This document shows, one piece after another, positions 7,226 through 15,022 of a DNA stretch of 55,627 nucleotides. Where the stretch lies: positions 1-55,627 of the forward strand of contig NZ_CAKPXS010000004.1 of NCBI RefSeq assembly GCF_934202235.1, given 5' to 3'. The stretch's first letter is position 1; every line of letters starts with the position of its first letter. This DNA is from an uncultured Limosilactobacillus sp. (GTDB lineage Bacteria; Bacillota; Bacilli; Lactobacillales; Lactobacillaceae). The position numbers were made by a program, and so were the translations under genes. The notes beneath the pieces are model-generated. The model had not been told where the DNA came from. It searched no databases and worked only from the letters and a program-made list of their open reading frames with translations.

Positions 7226-9151
7226 ATGAAGCAAGTTAAACGATATAAAATTTATAAGCACCACAAGCAATGGCTCATTGGCTGTTCCTCCTTACTTCTT
7301 CCGCTATTAGTAGGGATGTCGACTGCTCATGCGGATGAAGTTAATACCACACCATCAGCTGATCAGCCAAACGTTGTCAACACTGAACCAGCGTCACAGC
7401 AACATTCGTCTGCGGATCGAATCACTAGTCCGCAGAATAATTTGACACTAGCCACTCCCGCAAGTGTTAATGACTCAGCTCCCGTGAATAACCGCACCGC
7501 TACCAATCAGAATAATAACGTTAGCCAACCACAGTCTGCCCCTGGAGAAACAGCGGCGGTTAATGAAGAACAGTCAAATGCTGCTCAGCAACCCGTGATC
7601 ACTAACAATGACCACTCTTCTTCAGACCACCCCGCAGATTGGAATAACAATTATGAACGTGTCATTAGTATTTACTACTACGAACACTATGATCTTGATG
7701 GTGGCGTCAGCGGACAATTAGTTAATAAACGGATTATTCAAATGGCGGTCAACGGCCGCTGGGAAGCGGTAGACTGGTTGCCGCCGGAAGGAACCTTCGC
7801 TGACGGGATGAATGTTCAACCCGTTCACTTTGATGAAGGTTTTCCGACCGAAGCTGCTAACCAGCACTTTACCGTCAACTACTTTGTCCGTAGCGTCGAG
7901 ATTCAAACCGTAACGGGGTCGAAGATGGTCAGTCAGGCTTACACCTTAACTGACAACGGCAGCCCGGTAACAATCCCTGAAATTGAAATTACTAACGACG
8001 GCATCCCATCAGCTTACCATCCGCAGATGAAGTTTCCGGGACCAGATAACGTGGTTCAACGCGATGGTCATTACTACCTAACCGGGGCCACTATCACCTT
8101 TGAAAATAACGGTAATTCTTTTACTTACCACGGCGCATATAATAGCCAAGACATTACTGGTTTAGTCAGTCTTGGCGAAAAGATCACCTTTAGCGCCCCA
8201 GTTAACTTTGCTTTCAAGGACCTTGATGGTAAGACGTACAACGCTTATGGTGATGACTATCCGAACGCAGCGGCTATTTATCGGAATGTCGCCCAGGTTG
8301 ACTACGGTCAAGAATTATCTGCCGACCAAATCTATGCCGACGCCGAAAAGTACCTCAACAAATATGTCGTCTTCGCTTACGATGAACCGGACAGTGCCTT
8401 TCAGGTGTACGGCTACTTTGACCCTGACGGCGAATTCCACCAGATTGAAAACGTCAACGACTACCCTGTTTTTGGTGACGCCGCTAGCGCAAGTGATGGT
8501 CTCACCTACAATATTGCCATCATCTACGAACGTTACGGAAAAACCGGTGAAGCGGTGGACCCAACGCGGACCATCACCGTGACGACTCCTGATGGTCAGA
8601 CAACAACCACCCAGCAAGTTGTCCAGCTGCAACAGTTCCACTACTACGATGGTATTACCGGCTACGAGCTCAGTGAGCCGGAGTGGAAGGTTTTCACGGG
8701 AAACGATCCTGATAACCCTGATTCCTGGACTAGCCTGGAAGATGGTAATCACAGCTGGGATGAATTCAACATCCCAACAATTCCGGGATACACGACGATG
8801 GTTGATGGTGCGGCTGCCACTAGCAGCCTGATTCCTAGTGAAGCTGTCACCGACCAGACTGCTAACGTCACGGTCAACGTCGACTACCAACCCGTTGAAC
8901 CGCCAGTCACCCCGCCAGCGCCGGGTACTGGTTCGGACAGTGGCACTAGCACCCCTAATGGCAACAGTCCCGTGGTCAACGCAACCACAGTCACCACAAC
9001 TAGTTTTGCTCCAGGAAACGCAACAACGACTAAGCATTCCGCAAGTGCTCTACCGCAAACGGGTAACAAACAAAACCTTGCTGCCCTCAGTGGCTTAGCT
9101 GGCCTTAGCCTGGCGATGATGCTTGGCTTAGGACTGAAAAAACGACAATAA
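7226..9151 (+). CDS. LPQTG-anchored surface protein with KxYKxGKxW-like signal and a Mub-type domain
   Basis: A 641-residue cell-wall protein. The N-terminus KRYKIYKHHKQWLIG fits the KxYKxGKxW signal motif except that H replaces the usual G. A hydrophobic stretch and a probable cleavage after AHA (residue 36) follow. Residues 37-150 are Asn/Gln/Ser/Pro-rich linker. Residues about 150-450 form a Tyr/Asp-rich region I do not recognise. Residues about 475-590 (TRTITVTTPDGQTTTT to the IPTIPGYT segment) resemble a Muc_B2 mucin-binding domain. The C-terminus has a PVTPPAPG spacer, LPQTG at 609-613, a hydrophobic helix and KKRQ, a complete sortase A signal. GGAGGGG precedes the ATG. It is transcribed towards the two larger adhesins on the other strand. 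Mucus or epithelial adhesion is inferred from domain type only. Confidence 0.85.
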   Translation: MKQVKRYKIYKHHKQWLIGCSSLLLPLLVGMSTAHADEVNTTPSADQPNVVNTEPASQQHSSADRITSPQNNLTLATPASVNDSAPVNNRTATNQNNNVSQPQSAPGETAAVNEEQSNAAQQPVITNNDHSSSDHPADWNNNYERVISIYYYEHYDLDGGVSGQLVNKRIIQMAVNGRWEAVDWLPPEGTFADGMNVQPVHFDEGFPTEAANQHFTVNYFVRSVEIQTVTGSKMVSQAYTLTDNGSPVTIPEIEITNDGIPSAYHPQMKFPGPDNVVQRDGHYYLTGATITFENNGNSFTYHGAYNSQDITGLVSLGEKITFSAPVNFAFKDLDGKTYNAYGDDYPNAAAIYRNVAQVDYGQELSADQIYADAEKYLNKYVVFAYDEPDSAFQVYGYFDPDGEFHQIENVNDYPVFGDAASASDGLTYNIAIIYERYGKTGEAVDPTRTITVTTPDGQTTTTQQVVQLQQFHYYDGITGYELSEPEWKVFTGNDPDNPDSWTSLEDGNHSWDEFNIPTIPGYTTMVDGAAATSSLIPSEAVTDQTANVTVNVDYQPVEPPVTPPAPGTGSDSGTSTPNGNSPVVNATTVTTTSFAPGNATTTKHSASALPQTGNKQNLAALSGLAGLSLAMMLGLGLKKRQ

Positions 9152-9156
9152 GTAAA

Positions 9157-9197
9157 GAAACACCGCGCGATTTTCTCACGCGGTGTTTCGTCGTTTT
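9157..9197 (+). terminator. Intrinsic terminator after the first adhesin
   Basis: An 11-base perfect stem (GAAACACCGCG with CGCGGTGTTTC) around an 11-base loop, followed by GTCGTTTTG. Confidence 0.85.
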
Positions 9198-9228
9198 GAG
9201 ACCAATTAACCCTTAATCAAAAACAATA

Positions 9229-9274
9229 ATGGCCGTCACCGTTCTCCTTGTCCGAAACGGTGACGACCATTTTT
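9229..9274. terminator. Bidirectional terminator between convergent adhesin genes
   Basis: The stem ATGGCCGTCACCGTT pairs with AACGGTGACGACCAT (one mismatch) around an approximately 12-base loop, with TTTTT on the plus side and a T-rich stretch on the minus side. It can end the 1811-residue adhesin transcript coming from the right. Confidence 0.8.
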
Positions 9275-9310
9275 AGGTTATCGACAAATTATTCACTCAG
9301 TTCTTCATCC

Positions 9311-12300
9311 CTAGTGACGCTTGCGTAAGTCCTTTCCCAAACCAAAGAGGCTGAGGAAACCGGCCACGCCCAGTGTAATCAGGGAAGCTGGGTTATGGTT
9401 ACCAGTTTGTGGCAACTTTTGCTGGTTCTGCCGCTGCGTGGCTGCTGGTTGCCGGGTATCCTGGGTAGAGGCAGTGACCAATTGATCTTGGCCGTGCCCG
9501 TCCACAGTCGTCTGACGACCAGTTTGTTCTGGGGTCGTTGGTTCAACGGGTGCCGGGTTAGCCGTGTAAGTGATCGTCTTTTCAACGTTGTCACTCTGCG
9601 GTGTCACCGTCATTGCGGCAACCGCCAGCTCATTGGCCGTGTAACCACTAATTTGTGGTGATGGCACGCTATCAAGCTTAGCATTTACTGGCGTCCAAGC
9701 TCCCCAAGCAGTCTGATTGGTAACCAGGTCCGTTGTCCCGGTCCGCTGGAAGTCAACACTCGTGGTGTAGTCCTTCGCGGCCGGCGCCCCGTCAGCATAA
9801 ACGTAGTGGATCGTTTCGGTAACCGTCTTGGTCTCACTAGCTGGCTGAGTAGCGTGTTTAAAGTGAACTTCATACTGTTGGTCAGCCTGGTCATCATTAT
9901 CAAATTTCAGTTGTTGACCGTTAGTATTGTCGCTGACCAGCTCGTAATGCTCATCCAGGAAGTGATGAATATCCTGCTTAGTACTGTAACCTGAGTCGCC
10001 ATTAGTGACTCCAGTCTTCGTCACGGTCTTCAGCACCTTGCCGTTATCCGTGTCATCGATGAACTTGACCGTCAAATGTTGCGCATCCGGTGTGTAGGTG
10101 ACCGTGAACTTGAGGTCTTGCGTAGTTGGCGTGACCGTTTGCGCTGCGACCAACTGTTGATCTGCTGTGTAACCAGCCTTTGGTGGTGTCGGTACTGCTT
10201 TAAACTGGTAACTTGCGTCAGGTTTCCACGCGTTCCAGTGGTCATCACCAGTTACTTCATCGTTGTAGCCATCACGGGTAAAGTCCACCTTTGCTGTGTG
10301 ATCATCAGGAACGGTGGAATTATCCGTTGCCACGTAATGAATCGTTTCAGTGATCGTCTTGGCATCACTAATAGCATGGGTAACATGCTTGAAATGAACC
10401 TCATACTGTTGGTCAGCCTGGTCATCATTATCAAACTTCAGTGATTGACCATTGGTATCGTCACTAACCAGCTTGTAATGCTCATCCAGGAAGTGCTGAA
10501 TGTCCTGCGTAGTACTGTAACCTGAGTCACCATTAGTGACCCCAGTCTTCGTCACAGCTTTCAGCAACTTGCCGTTATCCGTGTCATCGATGAACTTGAC
10601 CGTCAAATGTTGAGCATCCGGTGTGTAGGTAACGGTCTTAACGATGCTATCGCTAGTTGGCGAAACCGTCGTTGCTGCAATACTCGAGTCACTTGCTGTG
10701 TACCCTGTCAACTTTGGCGATGAAACCGCCGCAAATTGGTGGGTGGCAGCAGGTGTCCATTGATTCCAACTAATTTTGTTAGTAACCAGGTCCGTCGTCC
10801 CGGTCCGCTTAAAGTCAACACGAGTAGTGTAGTCGTCAGCGGCCTTACTATTATTCGCGTAGACGTAGTGGATAGTTTCAGTGACCGTCTTGGCATCACT
10901 TGCCGACTGGGTGGCATGCTTGAGGTGAACCTCATACTGTTGGTCAACTGAGTCATTATTATCAAATTTCAGTGACTGTCCATTAGTACTGTCGCTGACC
11001 AAGACGTAATGCTCATCCAGGAATTGCTGAATGTCCTGCGTAGTACGATATCCCGCATCGGCATCAGTAACTCCTGTCTTAGTAACAGTCTTGAGGACCT
11101 TGCCGTTATCCGTGTCATCGATGAACTTGACCGTTAATGTCTGCGCAGCAGGAGTATAGGTGACCGTAAACTTGAGGTCTTGGGACGTTGGCGTGACCGT
11201 CTGTGCCGCAATGGTCTGCTTATCTGGAGTGTAGCCTGCTTTAGTCGGTGTCGGGACTGCCACAAATTCATGACTAGCAGCCGGCTTCCACGCGTTCCAG
11301 TGGTCATCACCGGTGACTTCATCATTATAGCCATCACGGGTAAAGTCCACCTTTGCTGTGTGATCAACGGGAACGGTGGAATTATCCGTTGCCACGTAAT
11401 GAACTATTTCATTCACCGTCTTGGCATCACTAATGGTATGGGTGGCATGCTTGAGGTGAACCTCATACTGTTGGTCAACTGAGTCATTATTATCAAATTT
11501 CAGTGACTGTCCATTAGTACTGTCGCTGACCAAGACGTAATGCTCATCCAGGAATTGCTGAATGTCCTGCGTAGTACGATATCCCGCATCGGCATCAGTA
11601 ACTCCTGTCTTAGTAACAGTCTTGAGGACCTTGCCGTTATCCGTGTCATCGATGAACTTGACCGTTAATGTCTGCGCAGCAGGAGTATAGGTGACCGTAA
11701 ACTTGAGGTCTTGGGACGTTGGCGTGACCGTCTGTGCCGCAATGGTCTGCTTATCTGGAGTGTAGCCTGCTTTAGTCGGTGTCGGGACTGCCGCAAATTC
11801 ATGACTAGCAGCTGGTTTCCACGCGTTCCAGTGGTCATCACCGGTGACTTCATCGTTGTAGCCATCACGGGTAAAGTCTACCTTTGCCATGTGATCCTCA
11901 GGAACAGGAGAATTATCCGTTGCCACGTAATGAACTATTTCATTCACCGTCTTGGCATCACTAATGGTATGGGTGGCATGCTTGAAGTGAATAGTAAAAC
12001 TTGCCGCACTACTCCCGTACTTTCCAAAGATAGTTGACCAATCAATATTCTGTGGATTATTACCGCTAATGTTCTCGCCAGCCCCGTTGGTAACATTCAC
12101 TAAAATATAGTGTTGGTCAGTCAAACCCTTTAACGTTTGTTCTAAGTTGGCAAAGCTAATGGCCGTGCCTTCATTGCCACTGTCACTAAGATTATGACTA
12201 CTCAAATCGTTAGTAGTGTCAGTATCATCGACGAAATCAAGGTTCGCCGTTTGTTCAGTCTGATCCTGTTGCAGGTAAATAATGAACTGGGTTGGGTTGT

Positions 12301-14746
12301 TCTTGTTGGCAGTACCAAAACTATCGCTATCAAGCTTGGTCAAGTCCAAGTTGATCGGTGTCTCAACCCCATTCTTAACACTAACTGCCTTGACAAAGTG
12401 ATAACCTGAAAGACCATTGTAGGCGCTTTGCAAACCAGCAAACTTAATGGCAGTTCCCGTCGGTCCTTGATAAGAAAAACCATTAGGTGTCAAAGTGTGA
12501 CCAGCCTGGTCCTTAATTGTCACGGTAGCGGTAATGAGGTCACTGGCGGACCCACCGCCATCGACCTTACTATCACCGTTATAGCTAATAATGCTACTCC
12601 ATGGTCCGCCAAAGACACCGGAAGAGACATCCGGTTGACCATTCTTATATGAGACAACCTGGGTTAACGCGACAGGAAGGTCTTTTAAGACATTCATTAA
12701 TGCTTCGTTTCCTGTCTTGGCACCATTATAGTTGGCCGTGTGGACTTCATTATTAATGTCTTGTTGGTAAGAAGTAATTCCTGTTGGTATCGTGAAGTTA
12801 TCAGCACTAGCCGTCACCGTCGGTACCGCGCCAGTTAACATAATTTTGGCAGCAGATGCTGGATCGGCATTGGCTAACTTGATGTGCCAAACAGCCGTGA
12901 TTTTATTTGGATTACTGCTGTCCACCGTCTTGGTCATCGTTACATTGACATTAACTGCTGGCTTTTGTCCCTTCGTTGTCGCTACTGTGACAAAAGTCCC
13001 ACTATCATTCTGCACGCCATCAGTTAACTTGTGAGTATCCGTCGTTGCAATATTGTTCTCAATGGCCCGCTTCATCTCGTCCGCACTAGTAAAGGTATAG
13101 TTAACCAGTCCATGCGGATCCTTCGTAATTGTCACTTTGAGGTCGAACTCATTGCCGCTATCTGCCGTCGACAATGCCGTCGTATTGGTACTGGACCAGT
13201 GTGTGTCAACTGAAACATCACCTTGCTGGTTCCAGGTTCGGTTAACTGAAGGCGTGGCACTAGAACCAATGTGTTGGTTACCAGTTGCAATCGGTTGGGC
13301 AATATAGACATAGTTGCCCTTTACGCTCAGCCCACTGGCCATCGTTTGCCCATTAATGGTGACATCGTTTGTTGGTTGGTAGGTAAAAGCAGTCCGGTCC
13401 TTGTTAGGATCGTCTGTCAAACGGTAAACATAGATCGCCCCGTCGTCCTTTAGGGAGGCTTGGTTGCTCGATGAACCCCACCGTAAATTCAGGTCAAAGG
13501 TCGGGTGATTTAATGATTCCACCGCATTATTAAAGACCAACCGGTAATAATTTCCCATATTGTAGACTGTGCCGATGTTGGCTACCGTAAAGTTAGCCGC
13601 CAGATGGCTATCATACAGCTTATATGTCAGCTTGCCGGTCTGACTATCCGTATATGGAATGCCCAGGTGGAAGTCAATGTAGTCACCAGCATGGACATCC
13701 CCGGTTAGCTTAATCGTCGGGGTAATTTCTTCGTATCCGGCGTTGCCAATTCCCGTCACGTTCTTCTTAGTTGACGTCAGGTTAGTCACCTGGTAATTGC
13801 TGGTGGCTAATTGATTAGTCCCTGGAACAATCGTGTACTTGATCTCTGAGCCAAGGTTGTTACCATGTAAAAATTCACTACAGTTGCTGACCTGGTAGGT
13901 TTGGTTGCCCAGTGTAATCGCATGTTGTCCAACAAAGAGACCGTTATCATTAAGGGCCATCAGCAATCCCGGAATAGGAAAACCGTTGTAATCATGGCCA
14001 CCAGCGGCTACTGAATCATCAGTAGCGACCAGCTGTGCAGTAAAATCAACCGGTATACCATAGTATGGTGTTTTACTCAGAGTAATCCGGTAAACATATT
14101 CACCGTTTGGTCCGACTTTACCAAGTGCTTCGATCTGGTAATCGCTGGCTGGAAAAGACGTCTTCCATGAATTATTACCATTAGCTAACTGAAAACCAGA
14201 CGGAAGCATCGCCAAGTAATGACTTGTGACTGGCCAGTATTGGTCTTGCAACTTACCGGTATCACCAGCACCACGCATTGTGTAAGTCAATTCTGCCGTA
14301 TCACCCGTCTTAAACGAAGTATCTGTGGCAGCTTTTCCGGTTGTCGTGTTCTTAAAGTCACTAACGGAGCCGGTAAAGGTCAAGTTGCTTACAGTCTCAT
14401 CATTCGGTGCCGCTGTACGCTGGGCAGCTGGGGCTACTACCGCACTTTGTTCATTGGCGTTCCTGGAAACTGACCGCTGATTGTCGACCTGTTCTGACTG
14501 CTTATTTGTTTTACTGCCGTTATTATTTGTTGCCGTTTGTGTATTAGTACTTACCTCCTGGGTCGGGAAAACGGCAGGACTATCCTTCGTTGTACCGGTT
14601 GTATCCGCATTGGCGACCCCTCCCAGGAAAAAGGTAGTCCCTAACAAGACGGAAGCCACACCCACGGTTAGCTTTCGCAGGCCAAACCGTTGCCGTTGCT
14701 TGGCATTCATTCGATTAGTTAATTGCCGATTATTTTTGGATAGCAT
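9311..14746 (-). CDS. Large LPQTG-anchored mucus-binding-type adhesin with five Muc_B2 modules
   Basis: An 1811-residue wall-anchored protein. The N-terminus has a YSIRK-like signal (RFGLRKLTVGVASVLLGTTF, about residues 21-40) with cleavage probably after ANA. Residues about 90-900 are a non-repetitive region with DUF-like beta-rich appearance, ending in two degenerate MucBP-like units. From about residue 920 five Mub units follow, beginning near 920, 1097, 1274, 1450 and 1627. Units 1, 2 and 4 share VATDNS...TRDGYNDEVTGDDHWNAW (type A); units 3 and 5 share VYA...RTGTTDLVTN (type B), giving the order A-A-B-A-B. Units 1 to 4 each carry a MucBP half (LTVKFIDDTDNGK). The C-terminus has LPQTG at 1778-1782, a hydrophobic helix and RKRH. 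Binding to mucin is known for Mub-type proteins and inferred here. The start MLSKNN is shared with the next adhesin. Confidence 0.9.
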   Translation of the reverse strand: MLSKNNRQLTNRMNAKQRQRFGLRKLTVGVASVLLGTTFFLGGVANADTTGTTKDSPAVFPTQEVSTNTQTATNNNGSKTNKQSEQVDNQRSVSRNANEQSAVVAPAAQRTAAPNDETVSNLTFTGSVSDFKNTTTGKAATDTSFKTGDTAELTYTMRGAGDTGKLQDQYWPVTSHYLAMLPSGFQLANGNNSWKTSFPASDYQIEALGKVGPNGEYVYRITLSKTPYYGIPVDFTAQLVATDDSVAAGGHDYNGFPIPGLLMALNDNGLFVGQHAITLGNQTYQVSNCSEFLHGNNLGSEIKYTIVPGTNQLATSNYQVTNLTSTKKNVTGIGNAGYEEITPTIKLTGDVHAGDYIDFHLGIPYTDSQTGKLTYKLYDSHLAANFTVANIGTVYNMGNYYRLVFNNAVESLNHPTFDLNLRWGSSSNQASLKDDGAIYVYRLTDDPNKDRTAFTYQPTNDVTINGQTMASGLSVKGNYVYIAQPIATGNQHIGSSATPSVNRTWNQQGDVSVDTHWSSTNTTALSTADSGNEFDLKVTITKDPHGLVNYTFTSADEMKRAIENNIATTDTHKLTDGVQNDSGTFVTVATTKGQKPAVNVNVTMTKTVDSSNPNKITAVWHIKLANADPASAAKIMLTGAVPTVTASADNFTIPTGITSYQQDINNEVHTANYNGAKTGNEALMNVLKDLPVALTQVVSYKNGQPDVSSGVFGGPWSSIISYNGDSKVDGGGSASDLITATVTIKDQAGHTLTPNGFSYQGPTGTAIKFAGLQSAYNGLSGYHFVKAVSVKNGVETPINLDLTKLDSDSFGTANKNNPTQFIIYLQQDQTEQTANLDFVDDTDTTNDLSSHNLSDSGNEGTAISFANLEQTLKGLTDQHYILVNVTNGAGENISGNNPQNIDWSTIFGKYGSSAASFTIHFKHATHTISDAKTVNEIVHYVATDNSPVPEDHMAKVDFTRDGYNDEVTGDDHWNAWKPAASHEFAAVPTPTKAGYTPDKQTIAAQTVTPTSQDLKFTVTYTPAAQTLTVKFIDDTDNGKVLKTVTKTGVTDADAGYRTTQDIQQFLDEHYVLVSDSTNGQSLKFDNNDSVDQQYEVHLKHATHTISDAKTVNEIVHYVATDNSTVPVDHTAKVDFTRDGYNDEVTGDDHWNAWKPAASHEFVAVPTPTKAGYTPDKQTIAAQTVTPTSQDLKFTVTYTPAAQTLTVKFIDDTDNGKVLKTVTKTGVTDADAGYRTTQDIQQFLDEHYVLVSDSTNGQSLKFDNNDSVDQQYEVHLKHATQSASDAKTVTETIHYVYANNSKAADDYTTRVDFKRTGTTDLVTNKISWNQWTPAATHQFAAVSSPKLTGYTASDSSIAATTVSPTSDSIVKTVTYTPDAQHLTVKFIDDTDNGKLLKAVTKTGVTNGDSGYSTTQDIQHFLDEHYKLVSDDTNGQSLKFDNDDQADQQYEVHFKHVTHAISDAKTITETIHYVATDNSTVPDDHTAKVDFTRDGYNDEVTGDDHWNAWKPDASYQFKAVPTPPKAGYTADQQLVAAQTVTPTTQDLKFTVTYTPDAQHLTVKFIDDTDNGKVLKTVTKTGVTNGDSGYSTKQDIHHFLDEHYELVSDNTNGQQLKFDNDDQADQQYEVHFKHATQPASETKTVTETIHYVYADGAPAAKDYTTSVDFQRTGTTDLVTNQTAWGAWTPVNAKLDSVPSPQISGYTANELAVAAMTVTPQSDNVEKTITYTANPAPVEPTTPEQTGRQTTVDGHGQDQLVTASTQDTRQPAATQRQNQQKLPQTGNHNPASLITLGVAGFLSLFGLGKDLRKRH
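10930..11995 (-). repeat. Near-identical 531-bp tandem duplication within the adhesin gene
   Basis: Two consecutive 177-codon units (type A followed by the MucBP half) are almost the same at DNA level. For example the block starting GCATCAGTAACTCC occurs at 11061 and again at 11592, exactly 531 bases apart, and long stretches on both sides match. The phase is in frame, so copy number can change by recombination without breaking the gene. Boundaries are approximate. Confidence 0.88.
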
Positions 14747-14806
14747 TATCCTTCGTCTCCTCGCTTTTATCCACTACTAATCTCATTAATTCTAGTTATC
14801 ATTTCT

Positions 14807-14834
14807 ATTATAAACCTTTATATTGCAAAGTAAA
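14807..14834 (-). promoter_or_regulatory. Promoter of the 1811-residue adhesin
   Basis: On the minus strand TTTACT (14829-14834) and TATAAT (14807-14812) are separated by 16 bases, about 60 bases upstream of the start codon. Confidence 0.6.
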
Positions 14835-14871
14835 TTATCATTGTGATTTGATTAATCATTCGTTCGATAAA

Positions 14872-14964
14872 TCATAGATAATAGGCAGCCCGATCAAACC
14901 CGTAAAGCAAATAACCACCGTTAGGATCTTCCTGCTCGTAATCCTCTAATGGCATCTTCATCAT
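14872..14964 (-). CDS. Possible 30-residue micro-ORF or gene remnant between the large adhesins
   Basis: The minus strand from 14964 reads MMKMPLEDYEQEDPNGGYLL and ends DRAAYYL before TGA. The ORF begins inside the T-tract of the terminator that follows the giant adhesin and has no convincing ribosome-binding site. The composition (acidic, Tyr-rich, no rare codons) looks protein-like, so it may be the leftover C-terminus of a deleted gene. I do not recognise it. The surrounding interval 14747-15022 otherwise holds only the promoter of the downstream adhesin and the upstream terminator. Confidence 0.25.
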   Translation of the reverse strand: MMKMPLEDYEQEDPNGGYLLYGFDRAAYYL

Positions 14965-15003
14965 GAAAAAACAAACACCTCCCAAACAAAAGGAGGTGTT
15001 TGC
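14964..15003 (-). terminator. Intrinsic terminator after the giant adhesin
   Basis: On the minus strand CAAACACCTCC and GGAGGTGTTTG form an 11-base stem with an approximately 8-base loop, followed by TTTTTT. Confidence 0.9.
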
Positions 15004-15022
15004 ACGATTTATTTAGCTGAGA

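Noticed and set aside
8315..9037. Long antisense ORF (240 codons) opposite the first adhesin
   Set aside because: It is a shadow of the Thr/Gly-rich adhesin codons, has no Shine-Dalgarno, and no recognisable motif.
10930..11995. Regular repeats as a CRISPR array
   Set aside because: Repeats are 531 bp, in frame and coding; there are no short direct repeats with unique spacers and no cas genes.
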